DNA of 64,000 nt from Zafaria cholistanensis (GCF_008580665.1 NZ_BKDJ01000002.1:1-64000), one strand, 5' to 3'. Shown: positions 9,196-19,822, counted from the first letter of the stretch. Made by a program: numbers and translations. Notes: generated by a model from the sequence alone, not told the origin.

Positions 9196-10446
9196 ATGAC
9201 TGAAACCGCAACCGCAATCACGGGCGAGAAGGCGCGCATTGGCGCCCCGTCCATTGCCGGCTTCACCGAGGAGGGCGAAAACCTCTCCCCGCTGAACGAC
9301 CCCGCAGGCAGCACGGGCCGCCCGACCGTGCGGATCCCGGACTCCTCCCGCGCCGGCCGTCCGACCAGCTACAAGGTCGAGGACTTCGCGCCGCTGACCG
9401 GCCGCGAGGAGGATTGGCGCTTCACCCCGCTCAAGCGCCTCGGCGGCCTGCACAAGGAAGCCCTCACCGGCGCCGCCCCGACCGTGGAGGTCCAGGCCAC
9501 CGCGGGCGTGACCGTGGAAACCGTGGGCATGGACGACGCCCGCGTCGGTTCCGCCGGCATCCCGGAGGACCGCGTTTCCGCCAACGGCTGGAACTCCGCC
9601 GCCGCCGCCACGGTGGTCACCGTCCCGGCCGACGCCGAAGACGTCCGCGTCACCGTCACGGTGACCGGAACCGGCCTGGAGGCCTCCGCCCAGCACCTGG
9701 TCGTCGTGGCCGGGCCCAACTCGCGTGCCGTCGTCGTGCTGGACCACGTCGGCTCCGCCGTCGTTGCCGAAAACGTCGAGATCGACGTCCGCGACGGCGC
9801 CGCGCTGACCTTCGTCACGCTCCAGGGATGGGCCTCCGACGCGATCCACGCCAGCTCGCAGCAGGCGCGCATCGGCCAGGACGCGCACCTGAAGCACATC
9901 GCCGTCTCCTTCGGCGGGGACCTGGTCCGCGTCACGCCCTCCGCCCGCTTCGCCGCCCCGGGCGGTGAGGCCGAGCTGTACGGGCTCTACTTCGCCGATG
10001 CCGGCCAGCACCTTGAGCACCGTCTCTTCGTGGACCACTCGCAGCCGCGCTGCAAGTCCAACGTCCTCTACAAGGGGGCCCTGCAGGGCCAGGGCGCGCA
10101 CACGGTGTGGGTCGGCGACGTGCTGATCCGCAAGGATGCCGTCGGCACCGACTCCTACGAGGCCAACCGCAACCTGGTCCTCACCGACGGCACCCGCGCC
10201 GACTCGGTCCCGAACCTGGAGATCGAGACGGGCCTGATCGACGGCGCCGGCCACGCGAGCACCACGGGCCGCTTCGACGACAACCAGCTCTTCTACCTGA
10301 TGGCCCGCGGCATCCCGGAGAAGGCGGCCCGCCGCCTTGTTGTGCGTGGCTTCCTCAACGAGGTCATCCAGCAGATCGGCATTCCCGAGCTTGAGGAACG
10401 GCTCAACGAGACGGTCGAGGCCGAGCTCGCCGCCACGGACAGCTAG
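9196..10446 (+). CDS. sufD: Fe-S cluster assembly protein SufD
   Basis: SufB paralogue that forms a heterodimer with it in the SufBC2D complex and takes part in iron delivery. 416 aa with a variable N-terminus, the entry motif REEDWRFTPLKRL near residue 72 and the conserved C-terminal core HLEHRLFVDHSQPRCKSNVLYKG followed by TGRFDDNQLFYLMARGIPEKAARRLVVRGF. It begins 2 bp after sufB and ends 69 bp before sufC, a gap with no visible promoter. Confidence 0.95.
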   Translation: MTETATAITGEKARIGAPSIAGFTEEGENLSPLNDPAGSTGRPTVRIPDSSRAGRPTSYKVEDFAPLTGREEDWRFTPLKRLGGLHKEALTGAAPTVEVQATAGVTVETVGMDDARVGSAGIPEDRVSANGWNSAAAATVVTVPADAEDVRVTVTVTGTGLEASAQHLVVVAGPNSRAVVVLDHVGSAVVAENVEIDVRDGAALTFVTLQGWASDAIHASSQQARIGQDAHLKHIAVSFGGDLVRVTPSARFAAPGGEAELYGLYFADAGQHLEHRLFVDHSQPRCKSNVLYKGALQGQGAHTVWVGDVLIRKDAVGTDSYEANRNLVLTDGTRADSVPNLEIETGLIDGAGHASTTGRFDDNQLFYLMARGIPEKAARRLVVRGFLNEVIQQIGIPELEERLNETVEAELAATDS

Positions 10447-10515
10447 TTCCGCGGCCCTCACCCACACCAGACCCACCATGCCGGCCAGCCCGGCACACAG
10501 GAGAGAACCGACACG

Positions 10516-11274
10516 ATGTCTACTCTGGAAATCAAGGACCTGCACGTCAGCATCGAGACCGAGCAGGGAACCAAGGAAATCCTCAAGGGCGTTTCGCTGA
10601 CCATCAACACCGGCGAGACCCACGCGATCATGGGCCCCAACGGCTCCGGCAAGTCCACGCTGGCCTCCACCATCGCCGGACACCCGCGCTACACCGTCAC
10701 CTCCGGCTCCATCACGCTCGACGGCGAGGACGTGCTGGAGATGTCCGTCGATGAGCGTGCCCGCGCCGGGCTGTTCCTGGCCATGCAGTACCCGGTCGAG
10801 GTCCCGGGCGTGACCATGACCAACTTCCTGCGCACCGCGAAGACGGCCATCGACGGGGAAGCCCCGAGCCTGCGCCACTGGACCAAGGACGTCAAGACGG
10901 CCATGGCCGACCTGAAGATCGACCCGGCGTTCGCCAACCGCAACGTCAACGAGGGCTTCTCCGGCGGCGAGAAGAAGCGCGTCGAGATCCTGCAGCTGGA
11001 GCTGTTCAAGCCGAAGTTCGCCATCCTGGACGAGACCGACTCCGGCCTGGACGTCGATGCCCTGAAGGTCGTCTCCGAGGGCGTCAACCGCGCCCAGGAA
11101 AAGAACAGCATGGGCACTCTCCTGATCACCCACTACACCCGCATCCTGCGCTACATCAAGCCGGACTTCGTGCACGTGTTCGTGGACGGCAAGATTGCCG
11201 AGCAGGGCGGCCCGGAGCTTGCCGACCGCCTCGAGGAAGAGGGCTACGACCGCTTCCTGAAAGTCCAGGCGTAG
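10516..11274 (+). CDS. sufC: Fe-S cluster assembly ATPase SufC
   Basis: ABC-type ATPase that drives conformational change of SufB-SufD during cluster assembly; it is soluble and not a transporter. Walker A is GPNGSGKST near residue 37, the signature is EGFSGGEKKRVEI, Walker B is FAILDETDSGLDVDAL and the switch is LLITHYTRIL. The DETDSGLD Walker B variant is characteristic of SufC. Length 252 aa is normal. A clear AGGAGAG precedes the ATG. sufT begins 2 bp after its stop. Confidence 0.97.
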   Translation: MSTLEIKDLHVSIETEQGTKEILKGVSLTINTGETHAIMGPNGSGKSTLASTIAGHPRYTVTSGSITLDGEDVLEMSVDERARAGLFLAMQYPVEVPGVTMTNFLRTAKTAIDGEAPSLRHWTKDVKTAMADLKIDPAFANRNVNEGFSGGEKKRVEILQLELFKPKFAILDETDSGLDVDALKVVSEGVNRAQEKNSMGTLLITHYTRILRYIKPDFVHVFVDGKIAEQGGPELADRLEEEGYDRFLKVQA

Positions 11275-11276
11275 CC

Positions 11277-11618
11277 ATGACCGCGGAAAAGCCGGAGGCC
11301 GGAGCCGCGCAGGCCTCCCTCGAGGACGTCGAGGAGGCCCTGAGGGACGTGATCGACCCCGAACTGGGCGTGAACATCGTGGACCTGGGCCTGCTGTACG
11401 GGCTCAAGTACGCCGAGGACGGTGCGCTGCTGATCGACATGACGCTGACCACGGCGGCCTGCCCGCTGACGGACATCCTTGAGGACCAGGTGGCCAGCGC
11501 CCTGGAGAACATCGTGGACTCGCACCGCCTCAACTGGGTCTGGATGCCCCCGTGGGGCCCGGAGCGGATCACCGACGACGGCCGCGACCAGATGCGCGCC
11601 CTGGGCTTCAACATTTAG
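11277..11618 (+). CDS. sufT: SufT-like MIP18 family (DUF59) metal-sulfur cluster assembly protein
   Basis: Small protein of the MIP18/DUF59 family, needed in other bacteria for maturation of Fe-S enzymes. The hallmark VIDPELGVNIVDLGLLYGL lies at residues 24-42, followed by DMTLTTAACPLTDILEDQ with the conserved cysteine and the ending PPWGPERITDDGRDQMRALGF. It closes the suf operon 2 bp after sufC. In mycobacteria sufS and sufU sit between sufC and sufT; here they are missing, so the sulfur donor must be encoded elsewhere. Confidence 0.9.
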   Translation: MTAEKPEAGAAQASLEDVEEALRDVIDPELGVNIVDLGLLYGLKYAEDGALLIDMTLTTAACPLTDILEDQVASALENIVDSHRLNWVWMPPWGPERITDDGRDQMRALGFNI

Positions 11619-11639
11619 GACCCCCGCGCGGCAGGACGC

Positions 11640-11693
11640 GGCAGCGGTCTAAAGGCAGCGGTCTAGGGGCAGCGCTCCCTAAGAGCAGCGGTC
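11640..11693. repeat. GGCAGCGGTC short tandem repeats after sufT
   Basis: Four degenerate copies of a roughly 14-bp unit containing GCAGCGGTC (one copy GCAGCGCTC) run in tandem between the sufT stop and the terminator. No function is evident. Confidence 0.75.
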
Positions 11694-11712
11694 GATGACC
11701 GCGGCGGTCCAG

Positions 11713-11754
11713 AACGGCGGCGGCCCCCACCCTCGGGTGGGGGCCGCCGCCGTT
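11713..11754. terminator. Strong bidirectional terminator between sufT and the metallopeptidase gene
   Basis: A 20-bp perfect inverted repeat (11713-11732 with 11735-11754) starts AACGGCGGCGG and ends CGTT, giving short A and T tracts on either side. It separates two convergent genes and can serve both. Confidence 0.85.
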
Positions 11755-11772
11755 TGCGCTGCCGGTACCGTC

Positions 11773-12678
11773 CTAGGGGTTGTCCAGGTCCTCGGCGGCG
11801 AGCGTGTTGCAGCGGTTGATGTCGCCGTAGCGGTACCCCTCCAGGAACCAGGCCTGGCGCTGCGCCGCCGAACCGTGGGTCCAGCCCTCGGGGTGGACCC
11901 GGCCGGTGGCGGCCTCCTGGATCCGGTCATCGCCCACCGCGGCCGCGGCGGACAGGGCCGAACGCAGGTCCGCCTCGGTGAACGGCTCCAGGAACATCTC
12001 CCCGGAGGAATCCATGGTCCTGGCGGCATGGGCGGCCCACAGGCCCGCGAAGCAGTCCGCCTGCAGCTCCACCCGCACCGAGCCGGAGGTGGGCCCGGTG
12101 GCGCCCTGGCGGGAGTGCTGGAGGGTTCCAATGGTGTTCTGGATGTGGTGCCCGTATTCGTGGGCCACCACGTACTCCTCGGCCAGCGCGCCGCCGTCGG
12201 CCCCGAAGTCCTCCCGCAGGTCGGTGAAGAAGCCGGTGTCGAAGTAGGCGGTCGTGTCACCGGGGCAGTAAAAGGGGCCCACCTCGCTGGAGGCGGTCCC
12301 GCACGCGGTGTCCACCGTGTCGCGGAAGATCTCGACGCCCGGCAGCTCCAGGGTGCGTCCGTAGCCCTCAAGGTAGGGGACCCAGAAGGCGTCCAGGCTC
12401 TGCACGGTCGCCAGGATCCGGCAGTCCGCGCGTTCGTTGGCGTCCGCGCCGGTGGCACATTCACTGATGGCCGGGGTGTCGGCAGCCCTTCCGGACGGGG
12501 CGGGCGCCGGGGCGCCCAGGCCCAGTCCCTCCAGCAGCCCCGGGTTGATCCCCAGGAGGCTGGCGACGACCAGGAGCAGGATGCTGCCTCCTCCGACGGC
12601 GATTTTTGTCCCGCGCCTGCCGCCCCGGGAGTCGCGGACCCGGGATGGATCCAGCCGGGCGTCGTCGTTGAAGCTCAT
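11773..12678 (-). CDS. Neutral zinc metallopeptidase (YpfJ family), membrane anchored
   Basis: Putative zinc peptidase of the family often labelled KPN_02809 or YpfJ. One N-terminal membrane segment (residues 26-46, GGGSILLLVVASLLGI) follows a basic cytoplasmic tail, so the catalytic domain is probably outside the cell. The zinc motif is HEYGHHIQ in the middle, with ELQADCFAGLWAAH downstream supplying the third ligand region. Cysteine pairs in the outer domain may form disulfides. The ATG (MSFNDDARLDPSRVR) is preferred over a longer frame because family members begin with this basic Arg-rich tail. The substrate is unknown. Confidence 0.85.
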   Translation of the reverse strand: MSFNDDARLDPSRVRDSRGGRRGTKIAVGGGSILLLVVASLLGINPGLLEGLGLGAPAPAPSGRAADTPAISECATGADANERADCRILATVQSLDAFWVPYLEGYGRTLELPGVEIFRDTVDTACGTASSEVGPFYCPGDTTAYFDTGFFTDLREDFGADGGALAEEYVVAHEYGHHIQNTIGTLQHSRQGATGPTSGSVRVELQADCFAGLWAAHAARTMDSSGEMFLEPFTEADLRSALSAAAAVGDDRIQEAATGRVHPEGWTHGSAAQRQAWFLEGYRYGDINRCNTLAAEDLDNP

Positions 12679-12738
12679 GCCGCTACGATAGCTGGCGCCC
12701 TGCCAATCGTCTCCCCGGGACACCGCGGACCGGTGCCG

Positions 12739-13374
12739 TCAGGGGGCCTCCGGATCCCGGTCCAGGATGCCGCGCGCTGCCAGGGCATCGCCGGTCTGGT
12801 GGGCGAAGGCGACCGTGGAGACGACTACGGGCGCGGCCAGCGCAACCGGGTTCCGGCCCAGCCCGCGGGCCCGGGCGGCATCTCCGACGTCCTGCATTGC
12901 CCCGGCCACCGCCGGGATGCTGCGCAGCATCAACCCCACGGCCAGGGCGAAGGCCTCCGGGTCCGCCCCGACGAAGCGCAGCGGGCGCGCGGCGCGGGCC
13001 AGCCCGTCCACCAGGTCAGCCTGCGCGGTGGTGAGCAGCAGCAGCCGGGCCAGCTGCAGGCCGGCCACCATGGTGCCGACCACGGCCAGGGCTCCGGCCG
13101 GGCCATTCAGCCACCACTGGTGCACGGCCAGCAGGGCGAACAGCCACCACAGCGAACGCAGCGGTCCGGTCCAGGCGGCCAGCACGCGCCGGCCCGCGAG
13201 GGCGTACAGGAGCAGGGACAGGCCCAGCGCCGCCGCGGCCGTCCACGGGCCGCGCCAGAGCACCATGGCCGTTCCGCCTGCCGCCAGCACCGCGTACTTG
13301 GCCCACAGCGGGGCGCGGTGGACCGGGGAGCGGCCCGGGATGCGCAGCCCCAGCAGCATGGCGTTGCCGCGCAT
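12739..13374 (-). CDS. bioN: Biotin ECF transporter transmembrane subunit (EcfT/BioN)
   Basis: T-component of an energy-coupling factor importer, linking the ATPase to the substrate-binding BioY. 211 aa with five to six hydrophobic segments. The coupling-helix signatures are ARAARPLRFVG and DAARARGLGRNPV, the second being the A-R-G motif typical of EcfT proteins. The start overlaps the bioM stop by 1 bp. Role assignment rests on the family match together with the bioY-bioM-bioN order. Confidence 0.88.
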   Translation of the reverse strand: MRGNAMLLGLRIPGRSPVHRAPLWAKYAVLAAGGTAMVLWRGPWTAAAALGLSLLLYALAGRRVLAAWTGPLRSLWWLFALLAVHQWWLNGPAGALAVVGTMVAGLQLARLLLLTTAQADLVDGLARAARPLRFVGADPEAFALAVGLMLRSIPAVAGAMQDVGDAARARGLGRNPVALAAPVVVSTVAFAHQTGDALAARGILDRDPEAP

Positions 13375-14111
13375 CAGCGGGGCCCGGAGCCGGCGCCGGC
13401 ATTGCCCAGAGCCAGCTCCCGGTAAGCCTGGACGCCGGCCGGGGCCGCGCCGTCGTACACCACGGTCCCGTTGTCCACCACCAGCAGCCGGTCCGCGCGG
13501 GCCGCGAAGTCCAGGTCGTGCGTGGCGTAGACCACCTGGTCCACCTGCCCTCCCAGCGTCCCGAACAGGGTCCGCTGCAACAGGGCGTTGTTGCGCAGGT
13601 CCAGCAGCGTGGTGGGCTCGTCCGCCACCAGCACGCGCTGTCCTGCCGCCAGGACGCTGGCCAGCGCCACCAGCTGCCGCTCGCCACCGGAGAGGTCGTA
13701 AACACTGCGCTCGGCCAGGTGCTCCAGTCCGACGGCGGCCAGCGCGGCCAGCGCGGCGGCGCGCCGGGCGTGGCGGTCCCTGATGGTGGCCTTCAGGGAG
13801 AGTTCGACGTCCTCGACGACCACCGGCATGACCAGCTGGGAGAGCGGGTCGGTGAAGAGGAATCCGACGTGGCGGCGCAACCGGCGCACGTCCCGGACGC
13901 TGTCCAGACCGTCGACGGACACCGCGCCGGAGGTGGGCCGGACCAGGCCGTTGATCAGGCGCAGGAGCGTCGACTTGCCGGAGCCGTTGCAGCCCACCAC
14001 GGCGATGCGCCGCTCGGCCAGCTCAAGGGTGGCCGGCCGCAGCAGGACCGGATCCGGGTCCCCGGGCAGGGCGGGGGGTACGGCCACGGACGCGGCGCGG
14101 AAACTGATCAT
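13374..14111 (-). CDS. bioM: Biotin ECF transporter ATPase (BioM)
   Basis: ATP-binding subunit of the biotin importer. Walker A is GCNGSGKST near residue 41, the Q-loop LFTDPLSQLVMPVVVEDV is diagnostic of ECF ATPases, the signature is LSGGERQLVAL and Walker B is VLVADEPTTLLD followed by YATHDLDF. 245 aa. It lies 10 bp after bioY and overlaps bioN by 1 bp, so the three genes form one operon under the BioQ-like boxes. Confidence 0.9.
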   Translation of the reverse strand: MISFRAASVAVPPALPGDPDPVLLRPATLELAERRIAVVGCNGSGKSTLLRLINGLVRPTSGAVSVDGLDSVRDVRRLRRHVGFLFTDPLSQLVMPVVVEDVELSLKATIRDRHARRAAALAALAAVGLEHLAERSVYDLSGGERQLVALASVLAAGQRVLVADEPTTLLDLRNNALLQRTLFGTLGGQVDQVVYATHDLDFAARADRLLVVDNGTVVYDGAAPAGVQAYRELALGNAGAGSGPR

Positions 14112-14121
14112 CGGGGCAAGG

Positions 14122-14754
14122 TTAGCCGCGGAAGTCCCGGCGCGCCAAGCGGGGGAAGGCCTTGAAAACGGCGACGGCGATGGCGGCAGCCAGCAGGTTC
14201 TTCACCAGGTCTCCGGGCCAGTAGGCGAGGTCGTAGACGGCCGCCTGGGCCAGCGGCAGCTGCGCGTTGATGCTCATGCCCAGGATGCCCAGCGGGTGCA
14301 GGACCAGGATGGAGCCGGCGCTGGCGGAAAGGAAAAGCCAGAGCATCCGGAAGCGGCGGGCGCGGCGCAGGGCGACGGTGGCCAGCGCGCCGGCCAGCAG
14401 CGCGGCCAGCGGGAAGGCCAGCAGGTAGCCGGCGCTCGGTCCGGCCAGGACGCCGAGGCCGCCACTGAACTTCGCGAACACCGGAACCCCCGCCAGTCCC
14501 ACCAGGAGGTAGAGCGCCACGGCACAGAAGCCGCGCAGGCTGCCCAGGACCAGGGCGGCGACGGCGACGCCGAGGGTCTGCAGCGTAATGGGCACGCCCA
14601 GCGGCCCCACCGGAATGGCCGGCACCAGCGTCAGTGCGGCGATCAGGGCGGCGAATACGGCGATCAGCGCGAGGTCGCGCGGGCCGGGCCCGGTGCGGGG
14701 GTGGGCCGCTCGGGAGGAGGCGCCGCGTTCGGCGGCCGGGATGGTGCGGGTCAT
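14122..14754 (-). CDS. bioY: Biotin transporter substrate-binding protein BioY
   Basis: S-component of the ECF biotin importer, a membrane protein with six hydrophobic segments in 210 aa. The family signature is present: VPAIPVGPLGVPITLQTLGVAVAAL, RGFCAVALYLLVGLAGVPVFAKFSGG and GPSAGYLLAFPLAALLAG, followed by YDLAYWPGDLVKNLLAAAIA. The first 24 residues are basic and cytoplasmic. First gene of the operon; a leader of about 130 nt separates it from its promoter, with no known riboswitch seen. No bio synthesis genes lie in the window. Confidence 0.94.
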   Translation of the reverse strand: MTRTIPAAERGASSRAAHPRTGPGPRDLALIAVFAALIAALTLVPAIPVGPLGVPITLQTLGVAVAALVLGSLRGFCAVALYLLVGLAGVPVFAKFSGGLGVLAGPSAGYLLAFPLAALLAGALATVALRRARRFRMLWLFLSASAGSILVLHPLGILGMSINAQLPLAQAAVYDLAYWPGDLVKNLLAAAIAVAVFKAFPRLARRDFRG

Positions 14755-14889
14755 GGGTCGTCCTCGGGTCGGTGCCGCCAGGCGGCAGGGGGCCTGCCGG
14801 GTCCGCCCGGCGCCCGCGCCCGCGGGTGGGGGCCAGTGGCGCTGCGGGCAACGCGGCGTCGGGGCCGGAGGTGGGGCCGGCCGTAAGCG

Positions 14890-14918
14890 AGCATACTTGA
14901 TCGGCGTTCAATTGTCCT
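14890..14918 (-). promoter_or_regulatory. bioY promoter
   Basis: Reading the reverse strand, AGGACA (14913-14918) is followed after exactly 17 bp by TATGCT (14890-14895), a good vegetative promoter pointing at bioY. The two BioQ-like boxes cover the -35 hexamer and the spacer. Confidence 0.65.
14898..14910. promoter_or_regulatory. BioQ-like operator box 1
   Basis: TGATC-GGC-GTTCA is an inverted repeat with one mismatch to the TGAAC-N3-GTTCA pattern bound by the TetR-family biotin regulator BioQ in corynebacteria and mycobacteria (from memory of that consensus). It lies within the promoter spacer. Confidence 0.65.
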
Positions 14919-14930
14919 GATCAGCGTTCA
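14918..14930. promoter_or_regulatory. BioQ-like operator box 2
   Basis: TGATC-AGC-GTTCA repeats box 1 exactly 20 bp further from bioY, touching the -35 hexamer. Identical half-sites at a spacing of two helical turns support a real operator pair. Confidence 0.65.
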
Positions 14931-15108
14931 GGCCGGGGGACTTCCCCCGCCGCCGGGCGCCGGACCCGGCCGCGGGGCCGCGGGGGCGCCGGCGTGACGG
15001 TGCCTACTTCGGGCCCCACGCCGGGGCCAAACCCGGTAAACTGGAAAGGTTGGGTTTTGCGCATCGCGCCCACGGCCCGTATCCCCCCGCCCGAAAGAGG
15101 CCCTTTAC

Positions 15109-16706
<1,598 letters not shown>

Positions 16707-16710
<4 letters not shown>

Positions 16711-17171
16711 CGGGCGGCGGTGCTGAGGTCCAGGCCCGCCGGGTCCGCTGTGCGGTGCCGGGCGGGCCTGGCCTGCGTCAAGGCCACGAAGCCGGCCGCG
16801 CCCATGGCGGCGACGGTCAGGACCAGGGCGTCCTGCGCCTCGCGTGCCTGTCCGCCCGCTCCATCCAGGGCCGCCAGCAGTGCCGGAGGGGCGGCGGCCG
16901 CGGCGCCGGCCGCCAGCGCGGCCCAGGGTACGGGCCGCCGGGCCCGCAGCAGCAGCCAGGCCGGCGCCGCCGCCAGGGCCCCGCAGAGGAGGCCGACCGT
17001 GAAGCCGAGCACCGACCCGAACCCGGTGATGCCGGCGACCACCTCGGGAGGGGCGCCCTCCGCGTCGAAGAGGAGGTAGGTCAGCGGGCCAAGCACCGCG
17101 CCGGCGAGGGCGGCCGCGGGAACCAGCCACACGACGCGGTCCGCCGCGGAGGGGACGGTGGGTGCGTTCAT
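16707..17171 (-). CDS. Hypothetical membrane protein
   Basis: 154-aa protein of unknown function with four predicted membrane helices (VVWLVPAAALAGAVLGPLTYLLF, GSVLGFTVGLLCGALAAAPAWLLL, an Ala-rich helix, and VLTVAAMGAAGFVAL) and short polar ends. I chose the ATG giving MNAPTVPSAADRV, the first Met before a hydrophobic helix; a longer frame to 17228 has no better signal. The stop overlaps the convergent ABC-F gene by 4 bp. I recognise no family. Confidence 0.7.
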
Positions 17172-17275
17172 GAAGCCCCGTTCGTTGCGTGCCCGGTCCG
17201 TTGCATGAGCACCGTTCACCGCGGCCACTTTGACAGATTCAGTAACACGCTAGCACGCGGTGCCAGTCGGCGGCG

Positions 17276-18187
17276 TCAGTTCCCCGCCGCCGGTCCCTGC
17301 GGAGGGCGGCCGGCCGCTTCGAGGGCGTCCAGATAGGCGTCCTCGGCGTCCTCGTCCGTGGGCTTGCCGCCCCGGCGCGCGGGACGGCGGGGGGCCCGGT
17401 AGGCCGAATGCAGGACCGCGGTCCCCGAGGCGGCGGCCTCGGCGGTCGCCTCGCGGTCCTCGCGGTTGATCCGGGCCTGCAGGCGGGCCGCGTAGCCCAG
17501 GCCCACGAAGGCCAGCACGCCGAAGGCGAACCACTGGAAGGCGTAGGAGAGGTGGTTGCCCTCCTCCAGCTCCGGCCTTTCCAGCGGGGTCGGGGCCACG
17601 TCCGGGGCCGGGTCCTCGGCGGACATGATCCCGTAGGCGCCGGTCGCGATCGGGTAGGGCAGCTTCGCGGCGTACGTTTCCAGGTTGATGGTGGCCAGCT
17701 GGCCCTCCGGAGCGCTGCGCTCAAGGTTGGGTTCGCCGGGCTTGAGGCGGACGAGGACATCGACCGTCCCGGACGGCGGGGAGGGGATGGCGTCGGGGCG
17801 GCCGGCGGATTCGTTGCCGATCGGCAGCCAGCCGCGGTTGACCACCACCGTCTCCCCGGACACGGTGCGGAACGGCACCAGTACTTCATACCCCGGGGCG
17901 CCCCCAACGGGGCGGTTGCGCACGACGACGGTATCGCGGGCGAGGTACTCCCCGCGCAGGGCCACCCGGGCCCATTTCCTGTCCTCGGGCAGCGCGCTGA
18001 ACAGGGGCCGGGCCTCCCCGAAGGCCAGCGGCGCGGCATCGTAGTTGGTGGCCACGCGGTGGTTTTCGGCCCGTGCCGAATCCAGCCGGCTCATCTGCCA
18101 GTTCCCCAGCCCGTAGCAGGCTGCCGCAAACACGCAGGCCAGGAGGAACCATCCGAGCCACCGGGTACTGGCGAGGAAGCGGTACAC
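17276..18187 (-). CDS. SURF1 family cytochrome oxidase assembly protein
   Basis: Membrane protein that helps build cytochrome c oxidase, probably in handling heme A. The topology is that of SURF1: a first helix right after the start (residues 8-33, ending YGLGNWQMSRLD), a large outer domain with RNRPVGGAPGYEVLVPFRT and VVVNRGWLPIG, and a second helix YAFQWFAFGVLAFVGLGYAARL near residue 225. A basic 60-aa tail follows. The GTG start has AAGGAG 8 nt upstream, inside the preceding small gene. Heme A synthesis genes ctaA and ctaB are in the same window. Confidence 0.93.
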   Translation of the reverse strand: MYRFLASTRWLGWFLLACVFAAACYGLGNWQMSRLDSARAENHRVATNYDAAPLAFGEARPLFSALPEDRKWARVALRGEYLARDTVVVRNRPVGGAPGYEVLVPFRTVSGETVVVNRGWLPIGNESAGRPDAIPSPPSGTVDVLVRLKPGEPNLERSAPEGQLATINLETYAAKLPYPIATGAYGIMSAEDPAPDVAPTPLERPELEEGNHLSYAFQWFAFGVLAFVGLGYAARLQARINREDREATAEAAASGTAVLHSAYRAPRRPARRGGKPTDEDAEDAYLDALEAAGRPPQGPAAGN

Positions 18188-18189
18188 GG

Positions 18190-18450
18190 TCAGGACTCCT
18201 TGGTGTTGGCGGCGGCGCCGGAGGCGGGTTCCAGCGGAAGCGTTTCCTTCCACAGCCCGCGCTGGACCAGATAGTCCTGCAGCCAGTCGCGGTGGGCGGG
18301 GCAGGCAAGCCACGTCTTGCGCCGGTCGGGGGCGTGCAGCCGCGGGTTGTTCCACAGCAGCCGCCAGGCGGCAGGGGCCCGGCACCCCCTGCGGGAGCAG
18401 GTGGGCACCTCCGGGCCGGCAGCCCCGGCCAGCTGGTCGAACAGGCTCAC
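18190..18450 (-). CDS. Small putative zinc-binding protein (CX4C...CX2H)
   Basis: 86-aa protein of unknown function. C18 and C23 (CSRRGC) and C50 with H53 (CPAHRDWL) form a plausible zinc site around the Trp-rich core AAWRLLWNNPRLHAPDRRKTWL. It starts with GTG overlapping the stop of the DUF3099 gene by 4 bp and ends 2 bp before the SURF1 start, so it is part of that operon. Similar short actinobacterial proteins are sometimes named acetone carboxylase in databases; nothing here supports that. A link to oxidase assembly is guilt by association only. Confidence 0.75.
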   Translation of the reverse strand: MSLFDQLAGAAGPEVPTCSRRGCRAPAAWRLLWNNPRLHAPDRRKTWLACPAHRDWLQDYLVQRGLWKETLPLEPASGAAANTKES

Positions 18451-18968
18451 GGGCGGTCCTGCCCGGCACTGGGCGGGCCGGAGGGACCGCCCCGCCCCTC
18501 CTCGTGCGGTCCGTCATCCTGCCGCCCGTGATCCTGCGGCCCGTCATCCACCAGCTCACCCTCCAGCAGCACCGCGCCGTCGGCGCCGCCGGCGGGACCA
18601 CCGCCGGCAGGGGCGGCGTCGGGATCCGCCGTCGTGCCGGCATCCGCCGGAGACGCTTCCAGCGCCCAGGCGGGCGGGGTGTCGATCAATGCCTCACTGT
18701 GGACCTTCTTGGTCCGGTCGGCCCCGCCGTTGGCGACGATCACCGCGAAATAGGGCAACACCACGGCACCGGCCAGCAGTGCCCACTGCAGCGGTCCGGA
18801 GGTGAAGAAGGCTCCAATGAAGCAGGCAAGGCGCACGGACATAGACACGGCGTACTTGACGATGCGCGAATGCTGCTCGGCCGAACGCGCCTCGTCGGCG
18901 TCGGTGATGCTGTGCACGGGCTGGCCGTGGGTTCCGCGGTGGCGGTGGGAGTGTGCGGGCTGCGTCAT
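18447..18968 (-). CDS. DUF3099 domain membrane protein
   Basis: 173-aa protein with the actinobacterial DUF3099 pattern: HSITDADEARSAEQHSRIVKYAVSMSVRLACFIGAFF followed by a second helix LQWALLAGAVVLPYFAVIVANGG, giving two membrane segments. The C-terminal 70 residues are acidic, rich in Gly, Pro and Asp and probably disordered. The start MTQPAHSHRHRG has GGAAGTG upstream; its His-rich N-terminus could bind metal. First gene of the DUF3099, small zinc protein, SURF1 operon. Function unknown. Confidence 0.8.
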   Translation of the reverse strand: MTQPAHSHRHRGTHGQPVHSITDADEARSAEQHSRIVKYAVSMSVRLACFIGAFFTSGPLQWALLAGAVVLPYFAVIVANGGADRTKKVHSEALIDTPPAWALEASPADAGTTADPDAAPAGGGPAGGADGAVLLEGELVDDGPQDHGRQDDGPHEEGRGGPSGPPSAGQDRP

Positions 18969-19057
18969 GTCACTTCCATGATTCGGTGCTTCCATTCTCT
19001 CACCCGGCGGCGGTGGGGACGAATCCGCCCCGGACATGCGGGCCGGAACGTCCGGGC

Positions 19058-19822
<765 letters not shown>

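Noticed and set aside
18190-18450. Acetone carboxylase annotation for the 86-aa protein
   Set aside because: The name is sometimes given to similar short proteins, but the sequence lacks any carboxylase domain and is far too small.
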